Below are positions 1-9,955 of a stretch of 58,451 nucleotides of DNA, piece by piece. The position numbers were made by a program, and so were the translations under genes. The first letter of the stretch is position 1; each line of letters begins with the position of its first letter. The DNA comes from Candidatus Bathyarchaeota archaeon BA1 (GTDB lineage: Archaea; Thermoproteota; Bathyarchaeia; Bathyarchaeales; Bathyarchaeaceae): assembly GCA_001399805.1 (NCBI GenBank), contig LIHJ01000026.1:1-58451 (forward strand), written 5' to 3'. Under the pieces are notes generated by a model. That model was not told the origin of the DNA, made no database searches, and saw only the letters and a program-made list of their open reading frames with translations.

Positions 1-300
1 TTGTAGGATTTTTTCAAATTCTATGCCTAAACATGTCATAACTTTTTTTAATTGGTACGGAGGGATAGCCGAGCGATACTTTTCATTCTCTCTAATCCAA
101 GTTTTTAATGGCGTATACCATTGTTCTTTACAATACGGAAAATTCTCCTTTTCGGCCATCTTCATGAAAGAGGTATACTTCATTTTGATGGTATTCCGTA
201 TTTTCAGCATAATTCCTTGAGAAAGATTGGCTCTAATAATTCTGCACCCTTGTGAATCGGTAAAAAGGATTTTATAAACATCGGCTAAATCGGTTTCCAA
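1..300 (-). CDS. Partial hypothetical protein, running off the left edge
   Basis: An open frame of 100 codons on the minus strand runs off the window, so its C-terminus is missing. It begins at a TTG at 300 directly after an in-frame TGA; a later ATG (codon 32) is an alternative start. The product is basic and aromatic-rich, with segments such as YKILFTDSQGCRI and WYTPLKTWIRENEK. I do not recognise the family. The short plus-strand frame in the same place looks like its shadow. It borders decayed DNA on its right, so it may itself be a remnant. Confidence 0.45.
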   Translation of the reverse strand, partial: METDLADVYKILFTDSQGCRIIRANLSQGIMLKIRNTIKMKYTSFMKMAEKENFPYCKEQWYTPLKTWIRENEKYRSAIPPYQLKKVMTCLGIEFEKILQ

Positions 301-373
301 TCATGTTCACTCGAATTTTAGCAAGTTAAAAAGACTTGATGCCTTTATTATACTTATCTTCTAAAACTTTGAC

Positions 374-528
374 TTAGTTCAATCGATCTCTCGTCTCTAT
401 CCATCTCTTAGTTATGACGAGAAATTGATATGGGGCGTTGGTAAGCGTCGATGGCTATGGACCTTCCGCTTAAGCTCTTGAGATCCACGTTTGTTTTGGG
501 GAACCAAGTCCCTAAGGTTCACGCCCAA
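374..528 (-). pseudogene. FEN-1 (flap endonuclease) N-terminal relic
   Basis: Minus-strand reading gives the start of archaeal FEN-1 in three successive frames. LGVNLRDLVPQ begins at 528, then after a frame change comes GRSIAIDAYQ, then after another PYQFLVITKRW, which starts near 433. The order and spacing match the FEN-1 N-domain (GV-LRDLVP, then IAIDAYNALYQFL). Only about 40 codons remain and the metal-binding core is absent, so no nuclease can be made. A TATA-like box lies just upstream. The functional FEN-1 gene is presumably elsewhere in the genome (inference). Confidence 0.7.
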
Positions 529-554
529 GGCTCGCACCACTACCTAAAACAACA

Positions 555-566
555 TTATAAGTATTT
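555..566 (-). promoter_or_regulatory. TATA-like box of the FEN-1 relic
   Basis: On the minus strand the sequence reads AAATACTTATAA, about 20-30 bases upstream of the first codons of the FEN-1 relic. This is the expected place for an archaeal TATA box. It suggests the relic kept its 5' flank when the rest of the gene was lost. Confidence 0.4.
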
Positions 567-661
567 ATCCTTAAAACATGGTGACAATGGGCTACTCGTA
601 TACAGTTTTGTAAGGCTCGCATCTAGCCTTCTAATGTCCTCAGGGTTCTTAGTGATGATGT

Positions 662-802
662 GTCCCCCTCCTTGTATTCGTCCAGGTCTCTTCTGAGAGG
701 GAACTTGAAGAGATTAGGGCCTCGCTCTCCCTTGGCATGGAGGAGAAAATGGAGACCAAAGAAGTTATAATAAACACCGGCGTGAGGGACATCGATGGCT
801 AG
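662..802 (+). pseudogene. Possible decayed reading frame
   Basis: A plus-strand frame without stops ends at a TAG at 800-802. Its second half has protein-like composition (SERELEEIRASLSLGMEEK, then VIINTGVRDIDG) but it has no start codon with a ribosome-binding site. It could be the tail of a lost gene or chance. The rest of the 301-937 interval shows nothing further that I can support. Confidence 0.2.
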
Positions 803-937
803 GGGTTTTCATTTATGCTCTTATTAAAGAATATTCACGTGAATAGTGGGTGCTGAGTCTAGTTGGGTGACACTTACAGTTTCCTCACTGCGTCTTGGTG
901 TCTCTGCCCCCGATAACTTATCATAAAAGTAGGGAGG

Positions 938-1177
938 CTATCCTTCCCTTATCTTGACCAGCTCGATTCTTCTCTTGCCCTTGGCGAGGGTTGAGACGTA
1001 GATCTTGCCCTCGATCTCCATCCTCATCAGCGTTTGGTTTAGGGTCCCGAAGCCAATGTCCTCGTGGTCCGCCCTCAGCAGGTCGTAAAGCTCGGTGTCG
1101 GTTAGTGGCCCCCTCCTCTCTAATATCTCCATGATGGCCACATGAAGTGGGTGTGCCCTCCAGGTTTTTATGGCCAT
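938..1177 (-). CDS. Small winged-helix protein
   Basis: This 79-residue protein has the look of one winged helix-turn-helix domain: helix 1 near 12-20, a second helix in TDTELYDLLR (26-35), a recognition helix around 43-54 (GTLNQTLMRMEIEG) and a basic wing (KGKRRIELVKI). Such proteins bind nucleic acid or serve as interaction modules. It starts 13 bases after the CDC48 stop on the same strand, so the two are probably co-transcribed and it may act with the CDC48 system (inference). The family is not recognised more precisely. Confidence 0.7.
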   Translation of the reverse strand: MAIKTWRAHPLHVAIMEILERRGPLTDTELYDLLRADHEDIGFGTLNQTLMRMEIEGKIYVSTLAKGKRRIELVKIREG

Positions 1178-1190
1178 TTTTCTGTCTCCG

Positions 1191-3362
1191 CTATGCCACA
1201 GGTGTGGTGGGCTTTTGAGCCCTTCGAACCTGCCTCATGAACCCCTTGTACCAAGCCTCCATGTCCGGCAGTATGCTCGGCCCGATCTTCTCCATGGCCT
1301 TCTGGAAGTCGATGAGGGCGACTTCCTTGGCGTTGATATCCCTCCGCAGGGCGTTCATGGCGGCCTCCCGGCAAAGGGCGTTAATATCCGCCCCGGAGTA
1401 GTTCTTTGTGATCTTTGCCAGTTCATCGATGGATACATCCTTTGCCAGTGGCATGCCCTTCGTGTAGAGCTTGAAGATGTCCAGCCTAGCCTTCTCGTCT
1501 GGGTCCGGAACATAGATCAAGCGATCAAATCTTCCCGGTCGCAAAACTGCTGGGTCCACTATGTCGGGTCGGTTGGTTGCGGCGATGACCACCACGTCCT
1601 CTAAAGTCATGATTCCATCTATCTCTGTGAGGAGTTGGCTGATGACCCGCTCGGTTACGCCGCTGTCCGCGTAGCCCATGCCTCTCCTCGGCACTAGCGA
1701 GTCAAACTCGTCGAAGAAGATGACGGCTGGGGCTGCCATCCTCGCCTTCCTGAACACCTCCCGAATCGCCTTCTCAGATTCACCAACCCACTTGGAGAAG
1801 ACCTCGGGGCCCTTTATTGTGATGAAGTTGGCCTCGCTCTCGGTGGCAATAGCCCTCGCCAACAAGGTCTTTCCACAACCGGGTGGTCCGAAGAGCAGGA
1901 TACCCTTGGGCGGTCGTATCCCCATCCTGTTGAAGAGCTCCGGGTTCTTAATGGGCCACTCAACTGCCTCCCTAAGCTCCTGTTTCACGTCCTCCAAACC
2001 GCCTATCTCGTTCCAGTGAACCGTAGGAACCTCGATGTATACCTCCCTCATGGCGGTGGGCGTGATCTCCTTAAAGGCGTTGATGAAGTCCTCCATCCGA
2101 ACCTCCATCTTCTCCAAGACGCTGGGTGGGATACGCTCCTCCTCCAGGTTTATCTCAGGCAGGTATCGACGCAGGGCCTTCATGGCGGTTTCACGGGCCA
2201 ATGCGGCCAGGTCCGCCCCCGTGTAGCCATGCGTCATCTCCGAAAGCTTCTTCAAGTCCACATCCTGGGCCAGTGGCATACCCCTCGTGTGGATCTGCAG
2301 GATTTCATACCGTGCCTGCTTGTCCGGCACCCCGATTTCGACCTCCCGATCAAACCTCCCCGGTCTGCGGAGGGCGGGGTCTAATGCACCGGGCCTGTTT
2401 GTGGCGCCAATCACGATGACGTTTCCCCTTCCGGCCAATCCATCCATCAACGCGAGAAGTTGGGCAACCACCCTCCTCTCCACCTCGCCGGTGACCTCCT
2501 CCCTCTTGGGTGCGATGGCGTCCAACTCATCAATGAAGATGATGCTTGGCGCATTTTGCTGAGCCTGCTGAAACATCTCACGGAGCCTAGCCTCTGACTC
2601 ACCGTAAAACTTGCTCATGATCTCCGGGCCATTGATGGAGAAGAAGTTGGCCTCTGACTCGTTTGCCACTGCCCTCGCGAGTAGGGTTTTTCCGCAGCCA
2701 GGTGGTCCGTGGAGCAAAACTCCTTTTGGGGGCTCTATCCCGAGCCTTTGGAAGAGCTCTGGATGCCGCAGGGGGAGCTCAACCATTTCTCGTATGCGTT
2801 GGATCTCCTCATGGAGCCCACCGATGTCTTCATAGGTGGTGCGTGCCACTCCTTTGGCTTCGGGAACTGGTTCATTCATGATTTGTAGGTTTGTTTCGTA
2901 CGTCATTCTGACGATTCCATCTGGGCGGGTTTTGGTGACGGTGAAGGGTATGGCTTGACCCAGCATCATGACAAGGGTGGTGTCACCCTTCACAAGGGTC
3001 CTCTCCATCAGCCTGTTCTTCACAAAATTAGTAAAGTCCTCATCCACATTCAATCGCATATCAATAGGAGCCAAGACAACGCTCGTTGCGTTCTTCACAC
3101 TTCCTGGACGAACCGTCACATACTCGTTTATGGCCACGCTGGCGTTCTTGCGGGTGAATCCATCAATCCGTATGATCCCTTGATTCTGATCCTCAGAGTA
3201 GGCTGGCCAAGCGATCGCCGCTGTGGTTCTTTTCCCCACAATCTCAATTACATCGCCCGCGGAGATGCCCAATTTTTGCATGGTTCTCTGATCTATCCTG
3301 GCGATTCCCCTCCCCACATCGCGTTGTTTGGCGTCTCCTACCCTCAATTGAGCCTCGGTCAC
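1191..3362 (-). CDS. CDC48/VCP-like AAA+ ATPase
   Basis: This 723-residue protein is an archaeal CDC48 (VAT/p97) unfoldase that feeds proteins to degradation or remodels complexes. The N-domain (about 1-185: double-psi barrel plus a second lobe) is followed by AAA D1 with Walker A GPPGCGKT and Walker [17 protein letters not shown]2 follows with a second GPPGCGKT and [12 protein letters not shown]. Arginine-finger segments [11 protein letters not shown] and [11 protein letters not shown] are both present. Length is typical. It starts with GTG behind a GGTGAAGG-like stretch. A T/A-rich TATA-like stretch lies near 3450-3460 on the minus strand. The small winged-helix gene follows directly. Confidence 0.97.
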   Translation of the reverse strand: MTEAQLRVGDAKQRDVGRGIARIDQRTMQKLGISAGDVIEIVGKRTTAAIAWPAYSEDQNQGIIRIDGFTRKNASVAINEYVTVRPGSVKNATSVVLAPIDMRLNVDEDFTNFVKNRLMERTLVKGDTTLVMMLGQAIPFTVTKTRPDGIVRMTYETNLQIMNEPVPEAKGVARTTYEDIGGLHEEIQRIREMVELPLRHPELFQRLGIEPPKGVLLHGPPGCGKTLLARAVANESEANFFSINGPEIMSKFYGESEARLREMFQQAQQNAPSIIFIDELDAIAPKREEVTGEVERRVVAQLLALMDGLAGRGNVIVIGATNRPGALDPALRRPGRFDREVEIGVPDKQARYEILQIHTRGMPLAQDVDLKKLSEMTHGYTGADLAALARETAMKALRRYLPEINLEEERIPPSVLEKMEVRMEDFINAFKEITPTAMREVYIEVPTVHWNEIGGLEDVKQELREAVEWPIKNPELFNRMGIRPPKGILLFGPPGCGKTLLARAIATESEANFITIKGPEVFSKWVGESEKAIREVFRKARMAAPAVIFFDEFDSLVPRRGMGYADSGVTERVISQLLTEIDGIMTLEDVVVIAATNRPDIVDPAVLRPGRFDRLIYVPDPDEKARLDIFKLYTKGMPLAKDVSIDELAKITKNYSGADINALCREAAMNALRRDINAKEVALIDFQKAMEKIGPSILPDMEAWYKGFMRQVRRAQKPTTPVA

Positions 3363-3509
3363 GCCTTCACCTTCCTCAGATTTGATTGCCTTATCCAGGA
3401 AAGGTTAATCTTCCTATATCTACATACATGGCTTCATTTAGGTTTTCTGTTCCTCCACCTTTTTAAAACTTTTACGGGAACATGCGTGCTATGAAGGAAG
3501 CATTTCTCG

Positions 3510-3785
3510 GGTTCCGTTGAATCTTCGGGACTCAACTTCCCCTCTTCTGCTACCCGCCTTGTTTAAGGGTCGGCTCACGGCTACACGTGAGGGGCTATTA
3601 TGGGCGAACCGCACCCATTCATCTTGGCGTAGGCTCCCATCCTCTAATCCCTTCGGATGTCTTTTATCCACGCTTTCCATCCGAAGCTCACAAGCCATTC
3701 AGCTCTACAAACAGCCACATATCGGCAAGAATAAAACACAACGTGTTATTTAAAACTCTTCAAGTCCCGAAGATTCAACAGAACC
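3510..3785. mobile_element. MITE-like element with terminal inverted repeats and 8-bp target duplication
   Basis: The left end (3510-3532, beginning GGTTCCGTTGAATCTTCGGG) is repeated inverted at the right end (3762-3785) with one mismatch over 23 bases. Both ends are flanked by the direct repeat ATTTCTCG (3502-3509 and 3786-3793), a classic target-site duplication. The 276-bp element has no credible transposase; the 69-codon minus-strand frame inside looks random. It is therefore a non-autonomous element, probably moved in trans by a transposase that makes 8-bp duplications (ISL3, IS6 and IS66 families do so). It sits between CDC48 and the first thermosome gene. Confidence 0.8.
3743..3757 (+). 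promoter_or_regulatory. Palindrome and TTTAAA box at the element's right edge
   Basis: Inside the right edge of the inverted-repeat element, AACACAACGTGTT is a short palindrome followed at once by ATTTAAAAC, which resembles a TATA box. It faces the thermosome gene about 120 bases away, so the element could supply promoter sequence. A nearer candidate lies around 3798-3836 (TTTATTAA, ACTATAAG). Which is used cannot be decided from sequence. Confidence 0.25.
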
Positions 3786-3872
3786 ATTTCTCGATACGTT
3801 TATTAAGAAGTTCTAAAATTTCTGCAAAAGGATAAAACTATAAGTGTGAAAATGAGGAAGGGAGGTGTTTAA

Positions 3873-5528
3873 ATGTCCGCAACCCCTGAACTTGCCGGAA
3901 CACCTGTCCTCATCTTGAAAGAGGGGTCTACCAGGGAGAGGGGAAGGGGTGCTCAACACGCCAATGTCATGGCTGCTCGCATTGTTGCCGAGGCGGTGAA
4001 GAGTTCCCTTGGACCCAAGGGCATGGATAAGATGCTGGTGGATAGCTTTGGCGACGTTACCATCACTAGCGATGGCCACACGATTCTCAAAGAGATGGAC
4101 ATTCAGCATCCTGCTGCGAAGATGATGGTAGAGGTAGCTAAGACCACGGATGATGAGGTCGGCGATGGAACGACCAGTGCTGTTGTCATCGCTGGGGAAT
4201 TTTTAGGGAAGGCTGAAGACCTTATCGAGAAAAACGTCCACCCGACCATCATCATCGACGGCTACCGGAAGGCTACTGATAAAGCCCTGGAAACTCTTGA
4301 AAAGATTGCAATATCCGTGAAGCCCACCGATAGGGAGTTCTTGAAGAAAGTGGCCGTAACCGCTATGGCCAGTAAACTCGTTGCTGAGAACAGGGAGCAT
4401 CTAGCTGAAATTGCTGCTTCCGCTGTTCTAAGTGTTGCGCAAGAGGTTGAAGGCCAATATAAGGTAGATCTTGACGACATTATGGTGGAGAAGAAGCCCG
4501 GAGAATCCCTGACCGACACGAAGCTCATTAATGGTCTCGTCCTCGACAAGGAAGTGGTCCATCCTGGTATGCCTAAGCGGATCGAAAACGCCAAAATCGC
4601 CTTACTAGACTGTGCGCTGGAAGTGGAGAAGACCGAGTTCGACGCCAAAATCAACATTGAGAGCCCAGAGCAGATGGAGGCCTTCCTCCAAGAGGAAGAG
4701 AAGATGTTGAAGGATATGGTGGATAAAATCGTGAATAAAGGCGCTAACGTTCTCGTTTGCCAAAAGGGCATCGACGACCTGGCCCAACACTTCCTAGCAA
4801 GAAAAGGCATACTGGCCGTACGTAGAGCAAAGAAGTCGGACATGGAAAAGCTGGCTAAGGCAACCGGTGGAAGGGTTGTCACAAACCTTGATGATATGAC
4901 GGAGAAGGACCTTGGCTATGCTGAGCTGGTAGAAGAACGGAAAATTGGCGACGACAAAATGACCTTCATTGAGGGCTGTAAGAACCCACGTTCCGTGGCT
5001 ATCCTTATACGGGGAGGAACAGAAAGAATAGTCGACGAGGCGGAACGCTCTGTGCATGACGCCCTATGCGTCGCTCGCGATGTGGTTCAGGAGCCTAAAA
5101 TTGTAGCCGGTGGTGGCGCACCGGAATTAGAGGTCGCACGGGCGATTAAGGAGTATGCAGAGGGCCTTCCAGGGAAGGAGCAACTGGCAGTGCAGTCTTA
5201 TGCTGAAGCCCTAGAAATCGTGCCCACAACCTTAGGAGAAAATGCTGGCTTAGATCCCATTGACATTCTATCTGAACTTCGAGCTCGCCATGAGAAGGGC
5301 GAGACATGGGCTGGAGTCGGTGTTCATGAAGGAAAGGTCAAGGATATGAAGGAGCTCGAGGTCTTTGAGCCGCTGTCAGTTAAGAAGCAGATCATCAAAT
5401 CTGCTACGGAGGCGGCGTCCATGATCCTAAAGATTGACGATGTGATCGCCGCTGGTAAAATGAAGGCCCCTCCAACACCTCCGAAAGGGCCTCCAGGAGA
5501 GGGACTAGAAGGCGCGGGAGAGTACTAG
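3873..5528 (+). CDS. ths: Thermosome (group II chaperonin) subunit
   Basis: This is a 551-residue subunit of the archaeal chaperonin that folds proteins in an ATP-driven double ring. Visible motifs are [28 protein letters not shown] (nucleotide binding), [25 protein letters not shown] and [10 protein letters not shown]. Length is normal. The ATG at 3873 follows a strong GGAGGTG ribosome-binding site. The C-terminus is Pro/Gly-rich ([13 protein letters not shown]) rather than a Met-rich GGM tail. The paralogue starts 13 bases downstream, so the pair forms one operon and probably one hetero-oligomer. A 60-base segment is identical to the paralogue. Confidence 0.98.
   Translation: MSATPELAGTPVLILKEGSTRERGRGAQHANVMAARIVAEAVKSSLGPKGMDKMLVDSFGDVTITSDGHTILKEMDIQHPAAKMMVEVAKTTDDEVGDGTTSAVVIAGEFLGKAEDLIEKNVHPTIIIDGYRKATDKALETLEKIAISVKPTDREFLKKVAVTAMASKLVAENREHLAEIAASAVLSVAQEVEGQYKVDLDDIMVEKKPGESLTDTKLINGLVLDKEVVHPGMPKRIENAKIALLDCALEVEKTEFDAKINIESPEQMEAFLQEEEKMLKDMVDKIVNKGANVLVCQKGIDDLAQHFLARKGILAVRRAKKSDMEKLAKATGGRVVTNLDDMTEKDLGYAELVEERKIGDDKMTFIEGCKNPRSVAILIRGGTERIVDEAERSVHDALCVARDVVQEPKIVAGGGAPELEVARAIKEYAEGLPGKEQLAVQSYAEALEIVPTTLGENAGLDPIDILSELRARHEKGETWAGVGVHEGKVKDMKELEVFEPLSVKKQIIKSATEAASMILKIDDVIAAGKMKAPPTPPKGPPGEGLEGAGEY
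4545..4604 (+). repeat. 60-bp tract identical between the two thermosome genes
   Basis: Bases 4545-4604 are identical to 6214-6273 in the neighbouring paralogue, including all third codon positions. The tract encodes [20 protein letters not shown]. Sequence on both sides differs, so recent gene conversion is the simplest explanation. Confidence 0.9.
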
Positions 5529-5541
5529 AGGAGGGATCTTC

Positions 5542-7194
5542 ATGGCTTATTTGACCACGCAAGCTGGACAGCCGGTGCTCATCCTGAAGGAGGGAACTGC
5601 CCGTAGGCGGGGCAGGGATGCCCAGAGGAACAACATTATGGCCGCAAGGATCATTGCTGAAGCAATAAAAACTACCCTAGGTCCACGCGGAATGGACAAG
5701 ATGCTGATCGATAGCCTCGGCGACATCACCATAACCAACGACGGCGCAGCCATACTAGACGAAATCGAGGTGGAGCATCCGGCCGCCAAGATGATGAAGG
5801 AAGTGGCTAAGACCCAAGACGACATGGTTGGCGATGGGACCACCACCGCTGTTGTGTTGGCTGGGGAGTTGTTGCGTAGGGCCGAGGAGTTACTGGATCA
5901 GAACATTCACCCAACGGTTGTGGTTAGCGGATACCGAAAGGCCGCTGAGAAAGCTATGGAAATCCTAGACAAAGTTGGCATAGCGGTAGATCCAGAGGAT
6001 CGCGAGACTCTGAAGAAGGTGGCCATGACCTCCATGGCGAGCAAGGCGGTGGGTGTGGCGCGGGGGCATTTCGCTGAAATCGCTATCGACGCTGTGAAAC
6101 AAATCACTGAGAAAAGGGGTGATAGGACCGTCGCCGACATTGATAATGTTCAGATTACCAAGAAGTCGGGTAAAAGCCTTTTTGATACTGAGCTTGTGAG
6201 AGGCATAATCCTTGACAAGGAAGTGGTCCATCCTGGTATGCCTAAGCGGATCGAAAACGCCAAAATCGCCTTAATAAACGCCCCCTTAGAGATTGAGAAG
6301 ACCGAGATTAGCGCTGAGATTAGGATACGTGACCCCATGCAAATGAAGGCATTTCTAGATCAGGAAACGCGAATGCTTAAGGACATGGTAGAGAAAGTCA
6401 AGAAATCGGGTGCTAACGTCGTCATCTGCCAAAAAGGTATCGACGACATGGCCCAGCACTTCCTCGCCAAGGAGGGCATCATGGCCGCCAGAAGAGCTAA
6501 AGAGTCGGATATGGAGAAGCTTGCCCGGGCTACAGGCGGAAAAGTTGTTACCAACTTAGAAGACCTAAAGCCTGAAGACTTAGGTGAGGCTGGGCTCGTA
6601 GAGGAAAGGAAAATCGGCGAGGATAAGATGGTCTTTGTGGAGAAATGCAAGAACCCACGATCTGTTGGGGTTTTGATTCGCGCTGGCCTAGAAAGGATGA
6701 TCGATGAGGCAGAGAGATCCATGAACGATGCTCTATCCGTTGTCTCAGATGTGATTGAACGCAACAAAATTGTCGCAGGAGGAGGAGCCATCGAAGCGAA
6801 GATATCCAAGGAACTTCATGAATACGCAACTAAGGTTGGGGGAAGAGAGCAGTTAGCCATAGAAGCCTTTGCAGACGCCATAGAAATCGTGCCGAAGACC
6901 TTGGCTGAAAATGCGGGTCTACAACCCATAGATATCATGGTTGCGCTAAGGTCAGCTCACGAGAAGCCTGAGGGACATTTAATGGGGGTCGACGTCTTCA
7001 CTGGCGACGTCATTAACATGTATGAAAAAGGCGTGATAGAACCCCTATGGGTGAAAGAGCAAGCAATAAAATCCGCGGCTGAAGCTGCATCTATGATCCT
7101 ACGAATTGACGACGTTATTGCCGCAACAAAACCCAAGGAGGAAAAGGCGCCAAGAGGTCTTGAAGAAGAGGAAGGTGGCGGGGAAGAATTCTAA
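5542..7194 (+). CDS. ths: Thermosome (group II chaperonin) subunit, second paralogue
   Basis: This 550-residue chaperonin subunit is homologous along its length to the upstream one. It has [42 protein letters not shown] and a [10 protein letters not shown] segment. The C-terminal tail is acidic and Gly-rich ([10 protein letters not shown]), unlike the first paralogue, so the tails inside the ring cavity differ in charge. It follows the first gene by 13 bases with a GAGGAGGGA ribosome-binding site. It shares a 60-base identical stretch with it. Archaeal genomes with two subunits usually build alternating rings (family knowledge). Confidence 0.98.
   Translation: MAYLTTQAGQPVLILKEGTARRRGRDAQRNNIMAARIIAEAIKTTLGPRGMDKMLIDSLGDITITNDGAAILDEIEVEHPAAKMMKEVAKTQDDMVGDGTTTAVVLAGELLRRAEELLDQNIHPTVVVSGYRKAAEKAMEILDKVGIAVDPEDRETLKKVAMTSMASKAVGVARGHFAEIAIDAVKQITEKRGDRTVADIDNVQITKKSGKSLFDTELVRGIILDKEVVHPGMPKRIENAKIALINAPLEIEKTEISAEIRIRDPMQMKAFLDQETRMLKDMVEKVKKSGANVVICQKGIDDMAQHFLAKEGIMAARRAKESDMEKLARATGGKVVTNLEDLKPEDLGEAGLVEERKIGEDKMVFVEKCKNPRSVGVLIRAGLERMIDEAERSMNDALSVVSDVIERNKIVAGGGAIEAKISKELHEYATKVGGREQLAIEAFADAIEIVPKTLAENAGLQPIDIMVALRSAHEKPEGHLMGVDVFTGDVINMYEKGVIEPLWVKEQAIKSAAEAASMILRIDDVIAATKPKEEKAPRGLEEEEGGGEEF
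6214..6273 (+). repeat. Second copy of the 60-bp identical thermosome tract
   Basis: This tract is identical to 4545-4604 in the upstream paralogue. It marks the probable gene-conversion segment. Confidence 0.9.
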
Positions 7195-7497
7195 TGCAGA
7201 GAAGGGTCTATGGCGGCGATAAAGGAGGTGCCCACACCCCCATTAATGGCTTGGGCCTCGACAGGCAGGCTGGGCTGGAACGGGCTTGTTAAGATGAAGG
7301 AAAACTTTTCCTTTCCAACACGTTACGGAAATGCCTATCAAAGCTTCAGCATAAACTTAAAGTTGAGATGATGTTACACGCTACAAGAGGCGAAAACGGC
7401 CTAGAAATGGTTATAGAGAGAACAGTTGAGGGGGCCATGAAGAGGGAGGATGAGCTCGGACGAGAGCCGGCTTTTCCAGAGTAAAGGAGATGATAAG
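7195..7497 (+). other. Spacer between thermosome and grpE
   Basis: No clear gene lies here. A 32-codon frame overlaps the thermosome stop (TAATG at 7192-7196). A second frame with mildly protein-like composition (GENGLEMVIERTVEGAMKRE) ends at 7485. Neither has a recognisable family. The region probably carries the promoter and leader of the grpE-dnaK-dnaJ operon. Confidence 0.35.
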
Positions 7498-8049
7498 TTG
7501 AGTGAAAAAGAGAAGCCTAAGCAGGGTAAACCTAGGATCAGTAAGTTAAGGGAGCTTGAAGAGACTTTAAGGGCGGAGCGTGAAAGGTCAAGCGAATACT
7601 TGAGCCGCTTAATGTACCTCCAGGCAGACTTTGAGAATTACAGGAAACGAATGGAGAAGGAAATTCGTGAAGCCGCTCATTTGGGTAACGAAAAGCTCAT
7701 TGTAAACCTTCTGGGCGTCATAGACGAGCTTGAGATGGCTATTCAATCCGGCAAGAAAACCGAAAACAAAGAAGCCCTCCTTAAAGGTGTTGAAATGGTT
7801 TTAAAGAAGATATACATAACTCTTGGGCAAGAGGGCTTAACAGAAATAGAGGCTGTTGGAAAACCCTTCGACCCAAGTAAGCACGAGGCTATTTTCAAGG
7901 TGCCCACAAATGATTATGCCGAAGGCACCGTAATCGAAGAAGTTAGAAAAGGTTTCATGCTCAGGGATAAGGTCATTCGGCCAAGCATGGTAAAAGTTGC
8001 ACTTGCTCCAATAACCCAAAATAAATCAGATCCTAAGGAGAGCGTATGA
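7498..8049 (+). CDS. grpE: GrpE nucleotide exchange factor
   Basis: GrpE releases ADP from DnaK and works as a dimer. The protein has an N-terminal charged coiled coil (ELEETLRAERERSSEYLSRL), the core FENYRKRME, and the C-terminal beta domain (FDPSKHEAIFKVP, GFMLRDKVIRPSMVKVA). I prefer the TTG at 7498 because AAAGGAGATGA lies 4 bases before it; an ATG at 7450 in the same frame would add 16 residues but lacks such a site. The product is 183 residues, a normal GrpE length. It is first in a grpE-dnaK-dnaJ operon, with dnaK starting 3 bases after its stop. Confidence 0.95.
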   Translation: MSEKEKPKQGKPRISKLRELEETLRAERERSSEYLSRLMYLQADFENYRKRMEKEIREAAHLGNEKLIVNLLGVIDELEMAIQSGKKTENKEALLKGVEMVLKKIYITLGQEGLTEIEAVGKPFDPSKHEAIFKVPTNDYAEGTVIEEVRKGFMLRDKVIRPSMVKVALAPITQNKSDPKESV

Positions 8050-8052
8050 CCA

Positions 8053-9927
8053 TTGAGTGAAGCCAAGAGCCAACCCAGAGAAAGAATTTTAGGAATAGAT
8101 CTTGGAACAACAAATTCCGCGGCAGCCATCATGGAAGTTGGAAGACCAATAATAATTCCCAGCGCTGAGGGCCCCACGATCGCCGGTAAGATGTTTCCCT
8201 CGGTAGTCGCATTCACTAAGGACGGACAGCTTCTCGTTGGCGAGCCAGCGTTAAGGCAGGCCGTCACAAACCCCGAGGGAACCATTTTCGAGATCAAAAG
8301 GAAGATGGGAACAGACTACAAGGTAAACATTTATGGCAAAGGGTATACTCCTCAACAAATCTCAGCCTTCATCTTACAGAAAATAAAAAGAGACGCGGAA
8401 ACGTTCCTCGGTGAAAAGATAAAGAAGGCTGTAATCACTGTTCCGGCCCACTTCAATGACAACCAAAGACAGGCCACTAAAGACGCAGGCGAGATAGCAG
8501 GCTTTGAGGTTGCGAGGATAATAAATGAGCCCACGGCTGCCTCCTTGGCATACGGCCTCGATAAACTAGAGAAGGAAATGAAAATAATGGTCTTCAGCTT
8601 CGGAGGAGGAACTAACGACACCACCATAATGGATTTTGGTGGCGGGGTCTTTGAGGTGCTGTCGACAAGCGGCGACACAAAGACCGGGGGTGCAGACCTA
8701 GACAACGCCATCGTCCAATATCTTCTCAACGATTTTCGTGAGCAGACTGGCATCGACCTTAGCAATGATATGATGGCCATGCGAAGGCTTAAGGAGGCGG
8801 CTGAAAAAGCAAAGATAGAGCTCTCAACCCTAATGACTACTGACATCGATCTTCCTTTCATTGCTTCCGACAAAAGTGGGCCCAAGCATCTGCACCATAC
8901 GCTGACCAGGGCAAAACTTGAGCAATTAACATTACCAATCATTGAAAAAATCAGAGAACCCATAATGCGCACCCTCTCCGACGCGAAACTCACACCGAAG
9001 GACATAGACAAGATCATTCTTATCGGTGGCCAAACGAGAATGCCCCTGGTGAGGAGATTCGTAGAGGATCTGATGGGCAAACCCGCTGAGCGTGGCGTGG
9101 ATCCCATGGAGTGCGTCGCTGTTGGTGCAGCCATTCAAGCGGGTGTGTTGGCTGGTGAGGTGAAGGACCTACTGCTCTTGGACGTGACACCGCTATCCTT
9201 AGGCGTCGAAACTTTAGGCGGTATCTTCACGAAAATCATAGAGAGGAACACGACAATTCCGACCGAGAGGAGCCAGATTTTCTCAACCGCGGCGGACTTC
9301 CAGACCACAGTGACTGTTCATGTGTTACAGGGCGAAAGGCCCATGGCTGCTGACAACATCTCCCTAGGCATGTTTAACCTGACAGGAATACCTCCCGCGC
9401 CTAGAGGCGTCCCTCAGATCGAGGTGACCTTCGACATCGACGCCAACGGCATACTAAACGTTTCGGCTAAGGACCTAGCTACCGGAAAAGAGCAGAAAAT
9501 CACCATTACGGCATCAACCAAGCTTTCGGAGAAAGAGAAGGAGCGCATGATGAGGGAAGCTGAACAATTTGCTGAGCAGGATAAAAGAAGGAGGGAGGAG
9601 GCCGAGGTCCGCAACAACGCTGACTCACTCATCTATACAGCTGAAAAAACAAAGAAGGATCTAGCTGAGAAGCTTGGAAAGGAGCATGTGGAGAGAATAG
9701 ATAAAGCTGTAGCTGAGCTAAGAGAAACACTCAGTGGAAAGGATGTTGAGAAAATCAAGTCCAAGAATGAGGAGTTGGCGAAGGTTCTGCAGGAAGTTGG
9801 AACGGTCGTTTACCAACAAGCAGCGGCAAGACGAGCAGAACAAGAAAGAACCGAGTCGCCTAGTAGGCCTAAAGAAAAGGTTGTGAACGCAGAGTATGAG
9901 GAGGTCAAGGAAAACAAGAGAAAATAG
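8053..9927 (+). CDS. dnaK: DnaK (Hsp70) chaperone
   Basis: This is a 624-residue Hsp70 with a nucleotide-binding domain (1 to about 370) and a substrate-binding domain with helical lid. Visible motifs are [11 protein letters not shown], the linker region [19 protein letters not shown] and the substrate-domain core [15 protein letters not shown]. The second phosphate motif is unusual: FSFGGGTND replaces the nearly universal DLGGGTFD, so the first Asp is Ser. The C-terminus lacks a bacterial EEVD-like end and is basic (KENKRK). The start is TTG, 3 bases after grpE. Archaeal hsp70 genes are thought to be of bacterial origin (established view). Confidence 0.97.
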   Translation: MSEAKSQPRERILGIDLGTTNSAAAIMEVGRPIIIPSAEGPTIAGKMFPSVVAFTKDGQLLVGEPALRQAVTNPEGTIFEIKRKMGTDYKVNIYGKGYTPQQISAFILQKIKRDAETFLGEKIKKAVITVPAHFNDNQRQATKDAGEIAGFEVARIINEPTAASLAYGLDKLEKEMKIMVFSFGGGTNDTTIMDFGGGVFEVLSTSGDTKTGGADLDNAIVQYLLNDFREQTGIDLSNDMMAMRRLKEAAEKAKIELSTLMTTDIDLPFIASDKSGPKHLHHTLTRAKLEQLTLPIIEKIREPIMRTLSDAKLTPKDIDKIILIGGQTRMPLVRRFVEDLMGKPAERGVDPMECVAVGAAIQAGVLAGEVKDLLLLDVTPLSLGVETLGGIFTKIIERNTTIPTERSQIFSTAADFQTTVTVHVLQGERPMAADNISLGMFNLTGIPPAPRGVPQIEVTFDIDANGILNVSAKDLATGKEQKITITASTKLSEKEKERMMREAEQFAEQDKRRREEAEVRNNADSLIYTAEKTKKDLAEKLGKEHVERIDKAVAELRETLSGKDVEKIKSKNEELAKVLQEVGTVVYQQAAARRAEQERTESPSRPKEKVVNAEYEEVKENKRK

Positions 9928-9955
9928 ATACGGCCCATCTTCAGGCTGGTCTTAA

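Noticed and set aside
451..696. Plus-strand 81-codon frame
   Set aside because: It lies over the FEN-1 relic read on the other strand and has no ribosome-binding site or recognisable motif.
3489..3698. Minus-strand 69-codon frame inside the inverted-repeat element
   Set aside because: No start signal and no transposase motif; it runs through a terminal repeat, as expected by chance.
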